DNA of 64,000 bases from Bifidobacterium pseudocatenulatum DSM 20438 = JCM 1200 = LMG 10505 (GCF_001025215.1 NZ_AP012330.1:1364001-1428000); one strand, 5' to 3'; shown: positions 15,628 through 24,118, counted from the first letter of the stretch. Numbers and translations: made by a program. The notes: generated from the letters alone by a model not told the origin.

Positions 15628-17145
15628 TTACTTTCCTTCCTGGAAGGTCGTGGAATACAGACGGTAGAGGTCGCCGCCCGCGGGGATGCGACCGTCGAAC
15701 GGCACGTAAGCGCTGCCGATCTTCATGAGTCCCTGGCCGGGCAGCACGCCGGTGAAGTACTGACGCTGCTCCTCACTCAGGGTCAGCAGCTCGCACAGGG
15801 CGTCCGCGTCGGTGCTGTTCTGGCTCAGGAGCATGAGGAAATCGCTGTTGGACAGCATCTCGCGCGCGTCCTGGAGGTCGAGGATCTCCTCGACGTTCTG
15901 CGTGATGCCGGTGACGCCGAGCCCGTATTTGCGGGCGCGCTTGTAGATGTCCTTGAACTGGGCGGCGGCGTACTGGTTGGAGAAGAAGCGGTGGAACTCG
16001 TCGACGTACAGCCAGGTGCGCCGCCCGTTGGCCTTGTTGCGGATGACGCGGTTCCACACCTGGTCGATGACGACCATCATGCCGAACGTGCGCAGCTCGC
16101 CGGACAGGCCGGACACGTCGAACACGGTGAACCGGTTGGACAGGTCCACGTTGGTCTGCCCGTTGAAGCCGCTCATGGAGCCGGTGATGTACGGGTTGAG
16201 CGCGTCGGCGAGGTACCGGCTCACCTGGTCGCCGCCCGCCTGCAATTCGTCGTGCAGGTCCTGCAATGTGGGCTGGACCACTCCCCCGCCCTGGTTGCGG
16301 TAGCGCGTGTACAGGTTGCTGACGCACTGGTCGACGAGTCCCTTCTGGAGCGGGTCGAGGCCGTCGATGCCGCCTATGAGCGCGCCGATCATGGAGACCA
16401 CGTTGTTGGTCTTGTCCTTGACAGGGTCGGAAGCCGAGTCGTCCTCCAGGACGATGTCCATCGGGTTGACGCGCGTGCCGGTGCCGGCGCTGATCTGGAT
16501 GATCTGTCCGCCGAACGCGGCCGCGAGGGCGAGGTATTCGCGTTCCGGGTCGATGACGATCACCTCGTCGTCACGGTTGAGGAACATGCCGGCGATCTCC
16601 TGTTTGACGGTGAAGGATTTGCCGCCGCCGGACGTGCCGAGCACGAATCCGTTGGAGTTCATGTGGCTGCGCCGGTCCGCGAGGATCGGGTTGCCGCTCC
16701 TCGCGTTGCTTCCGTAGAACAGTCCGTGCGGCTCGAACACCTCCTGCGTGGTGAACGGGATGAGGATGGCCGCGCTGTTCGTGGTCAGGGTGCGTTTCAT
16801 GGGCAGAGGGTTGTTGCCCAGCGGCAGTTCGGCGGTCAGTCCTTCCATCTGCATGAACTTGAGGCTCTCGGCCGTGCAGGACTGCGCGTTGACCTTGGCC
16901 TTCACGTTCCTGCACGCGACTTCCAGCTCCTCCTGGCTTGCCGCGGACACTCCGATCACGATGATCGAGTCCACGAGCCTCTGGTTGGTGGAGCGCAGCT
17001 CGTCGCGCAGTTGGCCGAGCTGTTCCTGCTGGTCGGCGAGGTCATCGGGAAGGTCGTCGGGGTCGAGGCCCTGTTTGCGGTTCTTGCGCCGCTGGTCCAT
17101 GACCTGCATCTTGACCTCGGCGTTCTTGCGGCGCACGAGCGTCAT
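15628..17145 (-). CDS. virB4: VirB4-like transfer ATPase, C-terminal (ATPase) part
   Basis: VirB4 powers assembly and substrate passage of the type IV channel. This 505-residue frame begins MTLVRRKNAEVKMQ, still inside the family's N-terminal domain, and carries Walker A GTSGGGKS (170-177), VIVIDPEREYL and Walker B YVDEFHRFF. Its ATG overlaps the stop of the preceding half by four bases (ATGA). The protein sequences join seamlessly (WTAAKA then MTLVRR), so this is either a one-base deletion in a single virB4 or a coupled split gene. Homology is clear; whether the two halves work together is unknown. Confidence 0.85.
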   Translation of the reverse strand: MTLVRRKNAEVKMQVMDQRRKNRKQGLDPDDLPDDLADQQEQLGQLRDELRSTNQRLVDSIIVIGVSAASQEELEVACRNVKAKVNAQSCTAESLKFMQMEGLTAELPLGNNPLPMKRTLTTNSAAILIPFTTQEVFEPHGLFYGSNARSGNPILADRRSHMNSNGFVLGTSGGGKSFTVKQEIAGMFLNRDDEVIVIDPEREYLALAAAFGGQIIQISAGTGTRVNPMDIVLEDDSASDPVKDKTNNVVSMIGALIGGIDGLDPLQKGLVDQCVSNLYTRYRNQGGGVVQPTLQDLHDELQAGGDQVSRYLADALNPYITGSMSGFNGQTNVDLSNRFTVFDVSGLSGELRTFGMMVVIDQVWNRVIRNKANGRRTWLYVDEFHRFFSNQYAAAQFKDIYKRARKYGLGVTGITQNVEEILDLQDAREMLSNSDFLMLLSQNSTDADALCELLTLSEEQRQYFTGVLPGQGLMKIGSAYVPFDGRIPAGGDLYRLYSTTFQEGK

Positions 17146-18020
17146 GCTTTCGCCGCGGTCCATGGGGCGAGGTGGATGCTCACGTCGACGCGGGCGCGCA
17201 GTCCGGTCAGGTCGTTGACCAGCTGGTCGGACAGTTCCGGCGGCAGGCTGGACACCCACATGGTGCGATGCAGGTATTTCGAGTCCAGGGATTCGATGTC
17301 CAGCTGGATGGGGTTGCGCGCGTCGATGCTCCACGGGCACACGAGGTCCTTGGTGTCGGGCTTGCCGGGCTGATGCTCGAACCGGCGTTCGTCGAACCGG
17401 AACTCCTCGCCGGGCCGGAGCACCTCGGCCATGAGGCGCAGCCGGTGCTCGCGGTCGAGCCGGGTGGCCTTGCATGCGTCGATGGAGCGCATCTGGCTGA
17501 CGAGGTTGTTGCACAGGGCGTTCAGGGTCGCGACGGCGGCCTGCTCGTCGCTTTCGCGGACGGTGACGGTCAGGGTCTTGACGGTGCTGGTGTTGCGGCT
17601 GACGGATTCGAGTTTGCCTTGGGCGAGACGGTTGTAGTCGAGCCGGTAGTGGTCGAGGCTGTCACCGGTCTCGTCCATCATCACGTCGGCGAGGATCTCT
17701 CGCACGCCGCGTGAGCGCGTGTAGGAGGCGATCTGCACGCTTTGCCCGGCCTCGAAGCTGTTGATGAGCTTGGCCCACCGGTCGATGATCTCCATCTGAT
17801 GGGATTCCGGGCTCAGCTGGTAGTTGATGTCCTGGAAGAGGATGGTGGCGCTCCACCGTCCGTCGCCCAGGCTGGCGATCCCGTTGCGCAGCATCGCGTC
17901 GTAGCCGATGAGCTGCTTGACGCCCTTCGGCAGACGCGTCGCCTTCTTTCTCCGCGCCTTCGCCCTGGCTTCGGCACCGCCTTCAGCCGGCGCGGCCTGG
18001 GGTTTCTTCTTTCCGAACAT
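17142..18020 (-). CDS. VirB4-like transfer ATPase, N-terminal part
   Basis: A 292-residue frame starting MFGKKKPQAAPAEG, covering the non-ATPase domain of VirB4/TrbE proteins that contacts PrgI/VirB3 and the membrane. The recognisable stretch runs from LIGYDAMLRNGI through CPWSIDARNPIQL to LTGLRARVDVSIHLAPW. It ends at TGA 17144-17142 where the next frame begins. It starts three bases downstream of the PrgI gene stop in the usual PrgI-VirB4 order. Start chosen at ATG 18020 after a GGAAAGGTGAGGA-like purine stretch. Confidence 0.85.
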   Translation of the reverse strand: MFGKKKPQAAPAEGGAEARAKARRKKATRLPKGVKQLIGYDAMLRNGIASLGDGRWSATILFQDINYQLSPESHQMEIIDRWAKLINSFEAGQSVQIASYTRSRGVREILADVMMDETGDSLDHYRLDYNRLAQGKLESVSRNTSTVKTLTVTVRESDEQAAVATLNALCNNLVSQMRSIDACKATRLDREHRLRLMAEVLRPGEEFRFDERRFEHQPGKPDTKDLVCPWSIDARNPIQLDIESLDSKYLHRTMWVSSLPPELSDQLVNDLTGLRARVDVSIHLAPWTAAKA

Positions 18021-18023
18021 TCC

Positions 18024-18374
18024 TCACCTTTCCTTGATCGTCGGTTTCGCGCCGGTGCGGTATGGTCTGCCCGGACCGTCGAGCAGGTAGACCTCGCGCT
18101 GCGTGTAGTGGCGCAGGATGTATTTCAGGTATTTCTCGGGCATGAGGCCCTTTGGCCTCACCCATCCCCATATGGCCACGGGCAGGCCGGGCGGGAAGAT
18201 CAGGTACATGGCGAGGTTGGGGTCCATGCCCAGGCCGAACCACAGGCCGATGTACCCTCCCCCGCACACGACGGCGAGGATGACGGCGGCGAGGCACTGC
18301 CGCCAGCTCATCCCCATGAACACCTTCGACTCGATGGTGGTCAGTTCCCTGTAGACGGGCATCTGCAACGCCAT
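18024..18374 (-). CDS. PrgI-family (VirB3-like) transfer protein
   Basis: A 116-residue inner-membrane protein with two hydrophobic segments (about residues 27-48 and 52-70, AVILAVVCGGGYIGLWFGL) and a cytosolic C-terminal half rich in basic residues. PrgI proteins sit beside VirB4 and are encoded just upstream of it, exactly as here. The start MALQMPVYREL is typical of the family. Three bases separate it from the VirB4 gene. Confidence 0.85.
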   Translation of the reverse strand: MALQMPVYRELTTIESKVFMGMSWRQCLAAVILAVVCGGGYIGLWFGLGMDPNLAMYLIFPPGLPVAIWGWVRPKGLMPEKYLKYILRHYTQREVYLLDGPGRPYRTGAKPTIKER

Positions 18375-18408
18375 GATGATTGCTTCCTTTCGTGGATTGC
18401 GTTGTGTT

Positions 18409-19254
18409 TCATTCGCCGCCGAAGAGCTTCTTGGCGACGGAGTTGGCCGCCATGACGATGCCGATGAGCATGACGCTCGCCAAGAGCAGGCCGATGAAGT
18501 TGTCCATCACCCAGCCGGAGAGGCTGTCGCCATCCTTGAACTTGCTCGGGTTGAGCGTGCCGCCCACGAGCGTGCGGTACATGAGGATCGCCAGATACAG
18601 GGTCGCGCACTGGAACACCAGAGACGCGTACTGCTTGAAGTAGTTGATGCCCCACTGGCGGGTCTCCTCCTGGGCGATGAAAGCGATCGGCAGCGGGTTG
18701 AACGCGGTGAGCATGTATATCTGCACGAAACGCAGGAGGATGACGACGGTGACGACGATGGTCGCGCCCTTGGAGACGAGGAACGGGATGAGCAGCAGGA
18801 TCAGGCACGGTATCTGGCCCATCCAGCCGGCGGAGTCTATGGCGTCGCGCATGCTGTCGCCAAGGCCGAGGCCCGACGACGCGCCGGTGGTGAGCGCCGC
18901 CGAATGGATGCCGCCGAGCACGCCGTCGCCGACCTCGTCGATGGCCTGGAGCATGAGCTCGCTGTGCTGGGCCGCGGTGAACACGAGCGTGAGCTTGAAC
19001 ATCGCCATGGCGACGAGCTTGACGCCCAGCTCTCGGTCGCCGTCCGCCCGGGTGCTGACCCTGGCGAGTTCCAGGACGCACATGATCGCCAGTATCGTGC
19101 TGGCTATGGGTTTGACCGCCGAGCGGGCGACGGTCAGGCTCAGCTGGTACATGCCCGCGTTGTATTCGGCGGGGGTCTTCAGCAGGTCGGCCACAAGGTC
19201 GTCGCCGACGCCGGACCCTATCGAGTTGAGGATGCCGACGATGAAATCGACCAT
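18409..19254 (-). CDS. VirB6/TrbL-like channel protein (CD1112 type)
   Basis: A 281-residue polytopic membrane protein with an N-terminal amphipathic start (MVDFIVGILNSIGSG) and at least five hydrophobic segments, among them CLILLLIPFLVS, TIVVTVVILLRF and FIGLLLASVMLIGIVM. The loop TAFNPLPIAFIA before the late membrane helices is characteristic of the Gram-positive TrbL/VirB6 group. It forms the inner-membrane core of the channel. ATG 19254 has GGAGG seven bases upstream. It lies between Maff2 and PrgI genes. Confidence 0.85.
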   Translation of the reverse strand: MVDFIVGILNSIGSGVGDDLVADLLKTPAEYNAGMYQLSLTVARSAVKPIASTILAIMCVLELARVSTRADGDRELGVKLVAMAMFKLTLVFTAAQHSELMLQAIDEVGDGVLGGIHSAALTTGASSGLGLGDSMRDAIDSAGWMGQIPCLILLLIPFLVSKGATIVVTVVILLRFVQIYMLTAFNPLPIAFIAQEETRQWGINYFKQYASLVFQCATLYLAILMYRTLVGGTLNPSKFKDGDSLSGWVMDNFIGLLLASVMLIGIVMAANSVAKKLFGGE

Positions 19255-19268
19255 GCGCGGCCTCCCGT

Positions 19269-19502
19269 CTACAGGGCGATGTTGGAGAACAGGGCCGCGG
19301 CCGCGATGATCAGACCGCCGCCGACGACCTGCCAGACGCCCGACTGGGTGGCGGGGCCGTTCTGGTCCTTCAGTCCTCCGGCCAGGGTGATCACGCCCCA
19401 CACGGCCCACAGGCCACCGCCGATGATGGCGAACTGGCTGAAAAGCTGCAACGCACTGGTGACGACGCTGCCGCTGTCTGCCGCGATGGTGATTCCGTAC
19501 AT
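19269..19502 (-). CDS. Maff2-family small membrane protein
   Basis: A 77-residue protein (starts MYGITIAADSG) with two hydrophobic helices separated by a Gly/Asn/Asp loop (GLKDQNGPATQSG), the Maff2 pattern. These proteins are encoded at the head of Gram-positive transfer operons and resemble VirB2/TrbC pilins in size and topology. The ATG follows GAAAGGAAAA. It is first in the operon proper: a terminator and the recurrent motif lie upstream. A second copy of its N-terminus forms the start of the chimeric gene at 20266. Confidence 0.8.
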   Translation of the reverse strand: MYGITIAADSGSVVTSALQLFSQFAIIGGGLWAVWGVITLAGGLKDQNGPATQSGVWQVVGGGLIIAAAALFSNIAL

Positions 19503-19560
19503 GATGTTTTCCTTTCGACTTGTTTTGGATGACATGACCACGGTATGGCCGTCGAGAAGG

Positions 19561-19574
19561 CTCCGGTTTGGACG
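19561..19574 (-). promoter_or_regulatory. Recurrent motif, copy 3
   Basis: CGTCCAAACCGGAG on the minus strand, 59 bases before the Maff2 start and downstream of a terminator. It shares 13 bases (GTCCAAACCGGAG) with copy 4. Confidence 0.5.
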
Positions 19575-19610
19575 TTCCCGACGAACCCGAAGAGGCTCGG
19601 ACGATGGTAT

Positions 19611-19646
19611 GGAAAAGGCCCCGCCGACCGTTCGCCGGTGGGGCCG
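19611..19646 (-). terminator. Intrinsic terminator upstream of the secretion operon
   Basis: On the minus strand, a GGCCCC-rich stem with a GCGAACGG-type loop is followed by TTTTCC. It lies inside the 3' part of the chimeric gene's frame, so that frame probably ends functionally before or at this site. Confidence 0.7.
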
Positions 19647-20266
19647 TCGGTGAGCTTGAGGTCCCTGGCCCGGAACCACGCGCCCTCACCCGTGCTGGAA
19701 TCGACCTTGCTGGTGTTGGTGATCTTGAACGCGATCTCCAGCGAGTCGCCGTCCATCTTGAGCGCCTGCTTGACGTCGTCGCGGTCGCCGAGCCTCTCGC
19801 CGGATTTCACGTCGTACTTCTCCAGGTGCAGGCCCGGGGTCATGTCCGGCGTGCGGGTCCACACGACGTTGGATTCGAGGCCCTTGTCGTTGAAGTGCTC
19901 GGTGAACCGGTTCTCGACGCGGCCGGCGGTCTTGATGCGCTTGCACTGGATATACGCGGTCCAGTCGTTCTCGTGCTCCACGTCGGCGGACACGAGCGCG
20001 CGGTACGCGTCCGTGGCGGTGATGACGGCGGTGCCGTCCTTGTAGTCGAGGGTGAACAGGTCACCGCCGAACTTCTCGGAATCGAAGCCGCTGCCGGCGA
20101 GCTTGTCGCCCTTGGCCGTGATCACGGCGCCATCCTTGTGCAGGTCGCGCGCCGCGTACACGGCCCACAGGCCGCCTCCGATGATCGCGAACTGGCTGAA
20201 GAGGTCGAGCGCGCTGGTCACCACGTTGGATCCCGCCGCGAGGATGATGCTGTCATGTCCGTTCAT

Positions 20267-20437
20267 TCGTCCCTGCCTTCTTTCCTTGGCTTGGCTTGTT
20301 TGACAGGTCAAAGGTAAGGCGCGCGCGACGGGGCCGGGTCGGACACCTTCGCGGGGGGACGCCGCATCTTCCGTTGGATATGGAGCAGTTGGAACACTTT
20401 TATCTCAATTGAATCAGAATGTCCCGCGAGCTTCAGC
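20267..20437. other. Short gap before the IetAS-like pair
   Basis: It holds a perfect inverted repeat TTTGAC-AG-GTCAAA (20299-20312) that could be an operator. No clear promoter for the ATPase gene is visible. The sequence becomes more AT-rich toward 20437, in contrast to the transfer operon. Confidence 0.4.
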
Positions 20438-21589
20438 ATGTTGCAGAATGTCAATAGACTATACTTGGCAAACGTGGAACAGGATTCAGATATTAAAGAT
20501 GAAATTGTCCAGCTTGTTAAATTTGGACTTGGTGGGCAGTTGAATGACTTTCGTATGTACGTGTCTAGATTGATACGCAAATACAGGGTCGGTGATGCGT
20601 CGTTCTCAAAGGCGTTGGAATCGTTACTTCAGTCCAGCGATGTGCCCGATATGACACCGATAAGGGAATTAGGCCATGCGTCACGTCGGACTGGGGAGGC
20701 GCCGATCCTTCCCGTGGGCCAACGCTCCGATGTGGAGAAGCCATTCCTGCCTGAGCGGATTGTCAAACAGGTAGAGGGACTGCTCGAGGAGCGCGAGAAC
20801 GCGTCGGTCCTCGCCCTTAACGGTCTTTCCCCGACCTCGACGGCGATTTTTACCGGTCCTCCCGGAGTGGGGAAAACCATGACCGCACGGTGGATAGCCT
20901 CCCAGCTCGGAATGCCTATGTACCGGCTTGATCTGGCCGAGACGATCGGCAGGCATCTCGGGGAGTCGGGCAACAACATCAAAGCAGCATTTTCGAAGGT
21001 TCGTGTCACTCCGGGAATTCTCTTCCTCGATGAGATCGACGCCATCGCGAAGACCAGGTCGGACGACTCGGACATTGGCGAGATGAAGCGCGTAGTGACT
21101 GTTCTCCTGCAGGAACTTGATGACAGGAACCCGGCGAGCCTCATACTCGCGGCAACGAACAACATGTCACTCATCGATCCCGCCGTATGGCGTCGGTTCG
21201 AGTTACGAATAGATTTCCCTATGCCGGACGAGAAGCAGATCATGAATGCGCTTGAAAGCGATTTCAGCGCATCGGACAGTCTTGGAGGGGTTTCGGCCCC
21301 GTGGATTGAAGCCCTGGGCATCGTGATGAAGGGGGCGCCTTTCAGCGAGGTGAGATCCGTCGCGATGCGCATAAGGAAACGGTGTGTGCTGAGGCGGTGT
21401 CCGGCGGAGGATGCCATAACCGAATACATAAGGGAGAACACGGAAGGGCTGACCCACGCGCAGAGGATTAGCCTTGCGGTCGCGCTCGTGGAGACCGGCG
21501 CGGTGACGCAACGGCTCGCCTCCGAGATGACCGGGGTGTCGCGCCAGACTATACGACGCAGAACTGAGAAAACGAATTCGAAAGGATGA
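20438..21589 (+). CDS. ietA: AAA ATPase of an IetAS-like defence pair
   Basis: A 383-residue protein with an N-terminal helical region (1-100), a single AAA domain and a helical C-terminus. Walker A GPPGVGKT is at 140-147, Walker B ILFLDEID at 194-201, sensor LAATNN near 238-243 and a paired arginine finger in VWRRFELRIDFP. The C-terminal end (GAVTQRLASEMTGVSRQTIRRRT) looks like a helix-turn-helix. An AAA ATPase directly followed by a large subtilase is the IetAS arrangement, reported as an anti-phage system and first noted for plasmid stability in Agrobacterium. The ATG 20438 lacks a strong ribosome site, so the true start is unsure. Strand and composition differ from both neighbours. Confidence 0.8.
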   Translation: MLQNVNRLYLANVEQDSDIKDEIVQLVKFGLGGQLNDFRMYVSRLIRKYRVGDASFSKALESLLQSSDVPDMTPIRELGHASRRTGEAPILPVGQRSDVEKPFLPERIVKQVEGLLEERENASVLALNGLSPTSTAIFTGPPGVGKTMTARWIASQLGMPMYRLDLAETIGRHLGESGNNIKAAFSKVRVTPGILFLDEIDAIAKTRSDDSDIGEMKRVVTVLLQELDDRNPASLILAATNNMSLIDPAVWRRFELRIDFPMPDEKQIMNALESDFSASDSLGGVSAPWIEALGIVMKGAPFSEVRSVAMRIRKRCVLRRCPAEDAITEYIRENTEGLTHAQRISLAVALVETGAVTQRLASEMTGVSRQTIRRRTEKTNSKG

Positions 21590-21592
21590 TTC

Positions 21593-23797
21593 ATGGGACG
21601 GCATTATCTGATAGGACACGGCGAACGGCTGTCTGAACCGATTGTTCTTCCCCGCGGCGGGGCGACGCCGAAAGATATCTACACATACGAGGAATCGCGT
21701 GCGCGGTTGCAGCCGGAACTGCACAGTGCGATTGCAAATCTGCCGGACGATCCGGCCCTCGCGCCGAATGATGTGCACGTCTTGCAGATGGTGTTGCATC
21801 CGAAGTATCTGGCAAAGTCTTATCATCCATCCGGGCTGCTCAGGGCGGCCGGCCTGTCCTTGGTGGGCAGCAAGCCGGTACGAATCACAACGGCCGACGA
21901 TCCAGACAAAGGTGCACGTCTGTCTAGGACGTTGCTGGTGGCGGGACACAGGCAATCGCTGGAGCATTTCGATTCCCTGCTGCAGGACCCCGACGTTCGA
22001 TGTGAAGAGTACGCAGGTATCAAGGACATCGTCAGAATCGAGCGTATCGACAACTACGCATTCGATGACAAGTATCATCCCGCGCCTTCCAATGACGCAT
22101 GGTACGAACTGGTTCTCCATGAGCTGGACGAGGATTTGGCGCCAGATAATACCCAGAAGTTCTTGGAGCTCGCGGAAAGGCTCGGAGTAAACGTCGAAGA
22201 GCGAATGAACTTCAAGGCCAATAATCTGTTGTATCTTCCGATTCGGGGACCGGAAGAAGCCGTCAAACGGCTTGCTGAATACTCCAGCGTCCGCGCTCTG
22301 CGCCCAATGCCGAGGTTGGGGCTGAGCCCAATCAGCTCCGTGAGGAGCATTCGGGAACCCGTTACGCTTCCCGAACCTCCGAGTACGGCGTCTCAGCTGG
22401 GGGTTGCGGTGCTTGACGGAGGGCTGCCGCCGGATAACCCGATATCGTCATGGGTGGACTATATCAAGGCGAATCCCGATGCCGATGATGACGAGCGGTT
22501 TTTGGAACACGGGTTGGGGGTATGCTCGGCGCTACTGTTCGGCAGCCTTAAGTCCGGCCAGCAGCCGCTGCGCACGCGGATAACGGCGGTGAGGGTGCTT
22601 GATTCAGAAACGAGGTCCGATGATCCGATCGCGATGTATAAAGTGCTCAATAACATCGAGAATGTGTTGGAATCGTACCCCTTCCACTACGTCAATCTCA
22701 GCCTCGGTCCAGATTTGCCGATTGAGGATGACGATGTGAGCGCATGGACGTCGGTTCTTGACCAGATTCTTTCTTCCAAGGACATGCTGCTCAGCGTGGC
22801 GGTCGGTAACAACGGTGAAGGGGATGCCGAAAGCGGGAACAACCGCATCGAATCACCGGGTGACGCAGTCAACGCCCTCGGAGTCGGGGCGTGTGATTCT
22901 GAGGATGTGTATTGGATGAGAGCCCCGTATTCTGCTGTCGGCCCGGGGCGAAGTCCCGGGATCGTCAAGCCCGATTTGGTGGCGTTCGGCGGAACGGAGG
23001 GCAATGAATTCATGGTGCTTGGCCCTGGAACGTCACCTGCAGCGGTACCGGTTATGGGAACGAGTTTTGCCGCGCCCAACGCGCTACGGCAGGCTGTGCG
23101 TATACGCGAGATCTGCGGCCCGGAAATAACTCCGCTGGTGGCGAAAACGCTGCTGATTCATGCAGCGGAACGCAGAAGGGAAGACAATATGAGCGAAATC
23201 GGATGGGGGAAGGTTCCATCCGACGCCACCGAAATCGTCACGACTGAGGACGGGCGTGCTCTTGTCATCTACAAGGGCAGCATCAGGCCGGGGAAGATAG
23301 TGCGGGCGACCATACCCGTGCCGCCACGGCTTGATCATGGTGACGTAAAGATTAGAGCGACGTTTTCTTTTACCTGCCGGGTGGATCCCCAATCCCCGGA
23401 TTCATATACGCGTTCTACGCTTGAGGTCACGTTCAGGCCTGACGCGAACCGAATTGATGAGGGAAAGAAAACGGCAAGGACCGATTCCTTCTTCAGCCGC
23501 AACCGCATGGGAACGTCCAGTCTATATCCCGTAGAGGCCGAGAGAAGATCGGATCAGGGGAAGTGGGAGACGGTACTGCACTCCGAGAGGCAATTCAAGG
23601 CAGCGAGACTCGCCAAGCCGGTGTTTGACATCCACTATAACGCCCGTGAAGAGGGTGGCGCATCGCTCAGCGTAACGGACAAGTTGGAATACGCGCTTGC
23701 GATTACGATTTCCGCCCCAAAGATCGGGAATCTCCATCAGCTGATACTGGACGCATATCCCCAGCTGATTTCTCTTGATCCTCTCCTTGGCGTGTGA
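21593..23797 (+). CDS. ietS: Subtilisin-like serine protease of an IetAS-like defence pair
   Basis: A 734-residue cytosolic S8 protease with no signal peptide. A 260-residue N-terminal domain precedes the catalytic domain, whose triad reads Asp275 (VAVLDGG), His306 (FLEHGLG) and Ser491 (GTSFAAP), with oxyanion Asn406 (AVGNNGEG). A C-terminal beta-rich region follows (about 540-734). The triad is intact, so it should be active. The gene starts three bases after the ATPase stop, with AAAGGATG before the ATG: a tight two-gene operon. In IetAS the ATPase and protease are both needed; by analogy the ATPase may unfold or gate substrates. The target is unknown. Confidence 0.85.
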   Translation: MGRHYLIGHGERLSEPIVLPRGGATPKDIYTYEESRARLQPELHSAIANLPDDPALAPNDVHVLQMVLHPKYLAKSYHPSGLLRAAGLSLVGSKPVRITTADDPDKGARLSRTLLVAGHRQSLEHFDSLLQDPDVRCEEYAGIKDIVRIERIDNYAFDDKYHPAPSNDAWYELVLHELDEDLAPDNTQKFLELAERLGVNVEERMNFKANNLLYLPIRGPEEAVKRLAEYSSVRALRPMPRLGLSPISSVRSIREPVTLPEPPSTASQLGVAVLDGGLPPDNPISSWVDYIKANPDADDDERFLEHGLGVCSALLFGSLKSGQQPLRTRITAVRVLDSETRSDDPIAMYKVLNNIENVLESYPFHYVNLSLGPDLPIEDDDVSAWTSVLDQILSSKDMLLSVAVGNNGEGDAESGNNRIESPGDAVNALGVGACDSEDVYWMRAPYSAVGPGRSPGIVKPDLVAFGGTEGNEFMVLGPGTSPAAVPVMGTSFAAPNALRQAVRIREICGPEITPLVAKTLLIHAAERRREDNMSEIGWGKVPSDATEIVTTEDGRALVIYKGSIRPGKIVRATIPVPPRLDHGDVKIRATFSFTCRVDPQSPDSYTRSTLEVTFRPDANRIDEGKKTARTDSFFSRNRMGTSSLYPVEAERRSDQGKWETVLHSERQFKAARLAKPVFDIHYNAREEGGASLSVTDKLEYALAITISAPKIGNLHQLILDAYPQLISLDPLLGV

Positions 23798-23857
23798 CGC
23801 GCGTTTCGTCGGGGTTCGCCGGTGTCCGGTGTCCGACGGTTCGGTGCGCAAGGGAAA

Positions 23858-23905
23858 GGGGTGGCAGGCCGGATCCGACCTCATTGGGATCCGGTCTGCC
23901 ACCCC
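23858..23905 (+). terminator. Long hairpin after the protease gene
   Basis: Two 19-base arms (starting GGGGTGGCAG) pair with one G-U or mismatch around a 10-base loop, 60 bases after the stop at 23797. It lacks a pure T-run (GTTCTGGTTT follows). Probably the terminator of the IetAS-like unit, and unusually long. Confidence 0.55.
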
Positions 23906-23947
23906 GTTCTGGTTTCCATGGTGCGCGGGAAGGGGTTCCCGCGGCGT

Positions 23948-24013
23948 GCCCCCGCCGGGAGTCGAACCCGGCGCCGTCACAAAGGAGAAAACAAAGACGG
24001 TACCGGTGGGGGC
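23948..24013 (-). other. tRNA-like 3' fragment (T-arm and acceptor)
   Basis: The minus strand ends with a canonical T-arm CCGGG-TTCGACT-CCCGG followed by CGGGGGC-A, the 3' half of a tRNA. Upstream, GCCCCC (24013-24008) can pair with GGGGGC, and CCGTC/GACGG encloses a 17-base loop, but there is no D-arm and the whole is only 66 bases. It is not a complete tRNA. It may be a degenerate attachment-site remnant marking an older insertion edge. Confidence 0.45.
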
Positions 24014-24055
24014 CTTGGGCGCGTCCGGGAAGGGAAAGGATCCGGGCGCGCCCGT

Positions 24056-24100
24056 GGGCCTGTACGGCGGATCATGGGGAACGGTCCGCCGCACGGGCCC
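24056..24100 (-). terminator. Hairpin after the adhesin gene
   Basis: Sixteen-base arms (GGGCCYGTRCGGCGGA) pair across a 13-base loop, 18 bases beyond the adhesin stop. There is no T-run; a second GC-rich stem lies at about 24018-24051. Probable transcription end. Confidence 0.45.
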
Positions 24101-24118
24101 GGGGTCAGGTTCGTCGGA

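Larger units (their letters stand above)
19391..20266 (-). pseudogene. Chimera: Maff2 N-terminus joined to adhesin fragment
   Basis: From ATG 20266 the first 36 residues (MNGHDSIILAAGSNVV, then LFSQFAIIGGGLWAV) copy the start of the Maff2 protein at 19502. From YAARDL onward the sequence follows the C-terminal region of the LAQTG adhesin (NVVWTRTPDMTP, ITNTSKVDSSTGEG). The switch falls at ACACGGCCCAC (20158-20168), an 11-base string also present in maff2 (19400-19410) and the adhesin gene (25119-25129). After DGPTGE the frame leaves adhesin homology, crosses a terminator and runs over maff2 in another frame to a stop at 19391. It most likely records an illegitimate recombination, though a short product could be made. 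Confidence 0.65.

Noticed and set aside
23948..24013. A complete tRNA gene
   Set aside because: Only the T-arm and acceptor are convincing; there is no D-arm or normal anticodon loop and the length is 66 bases.
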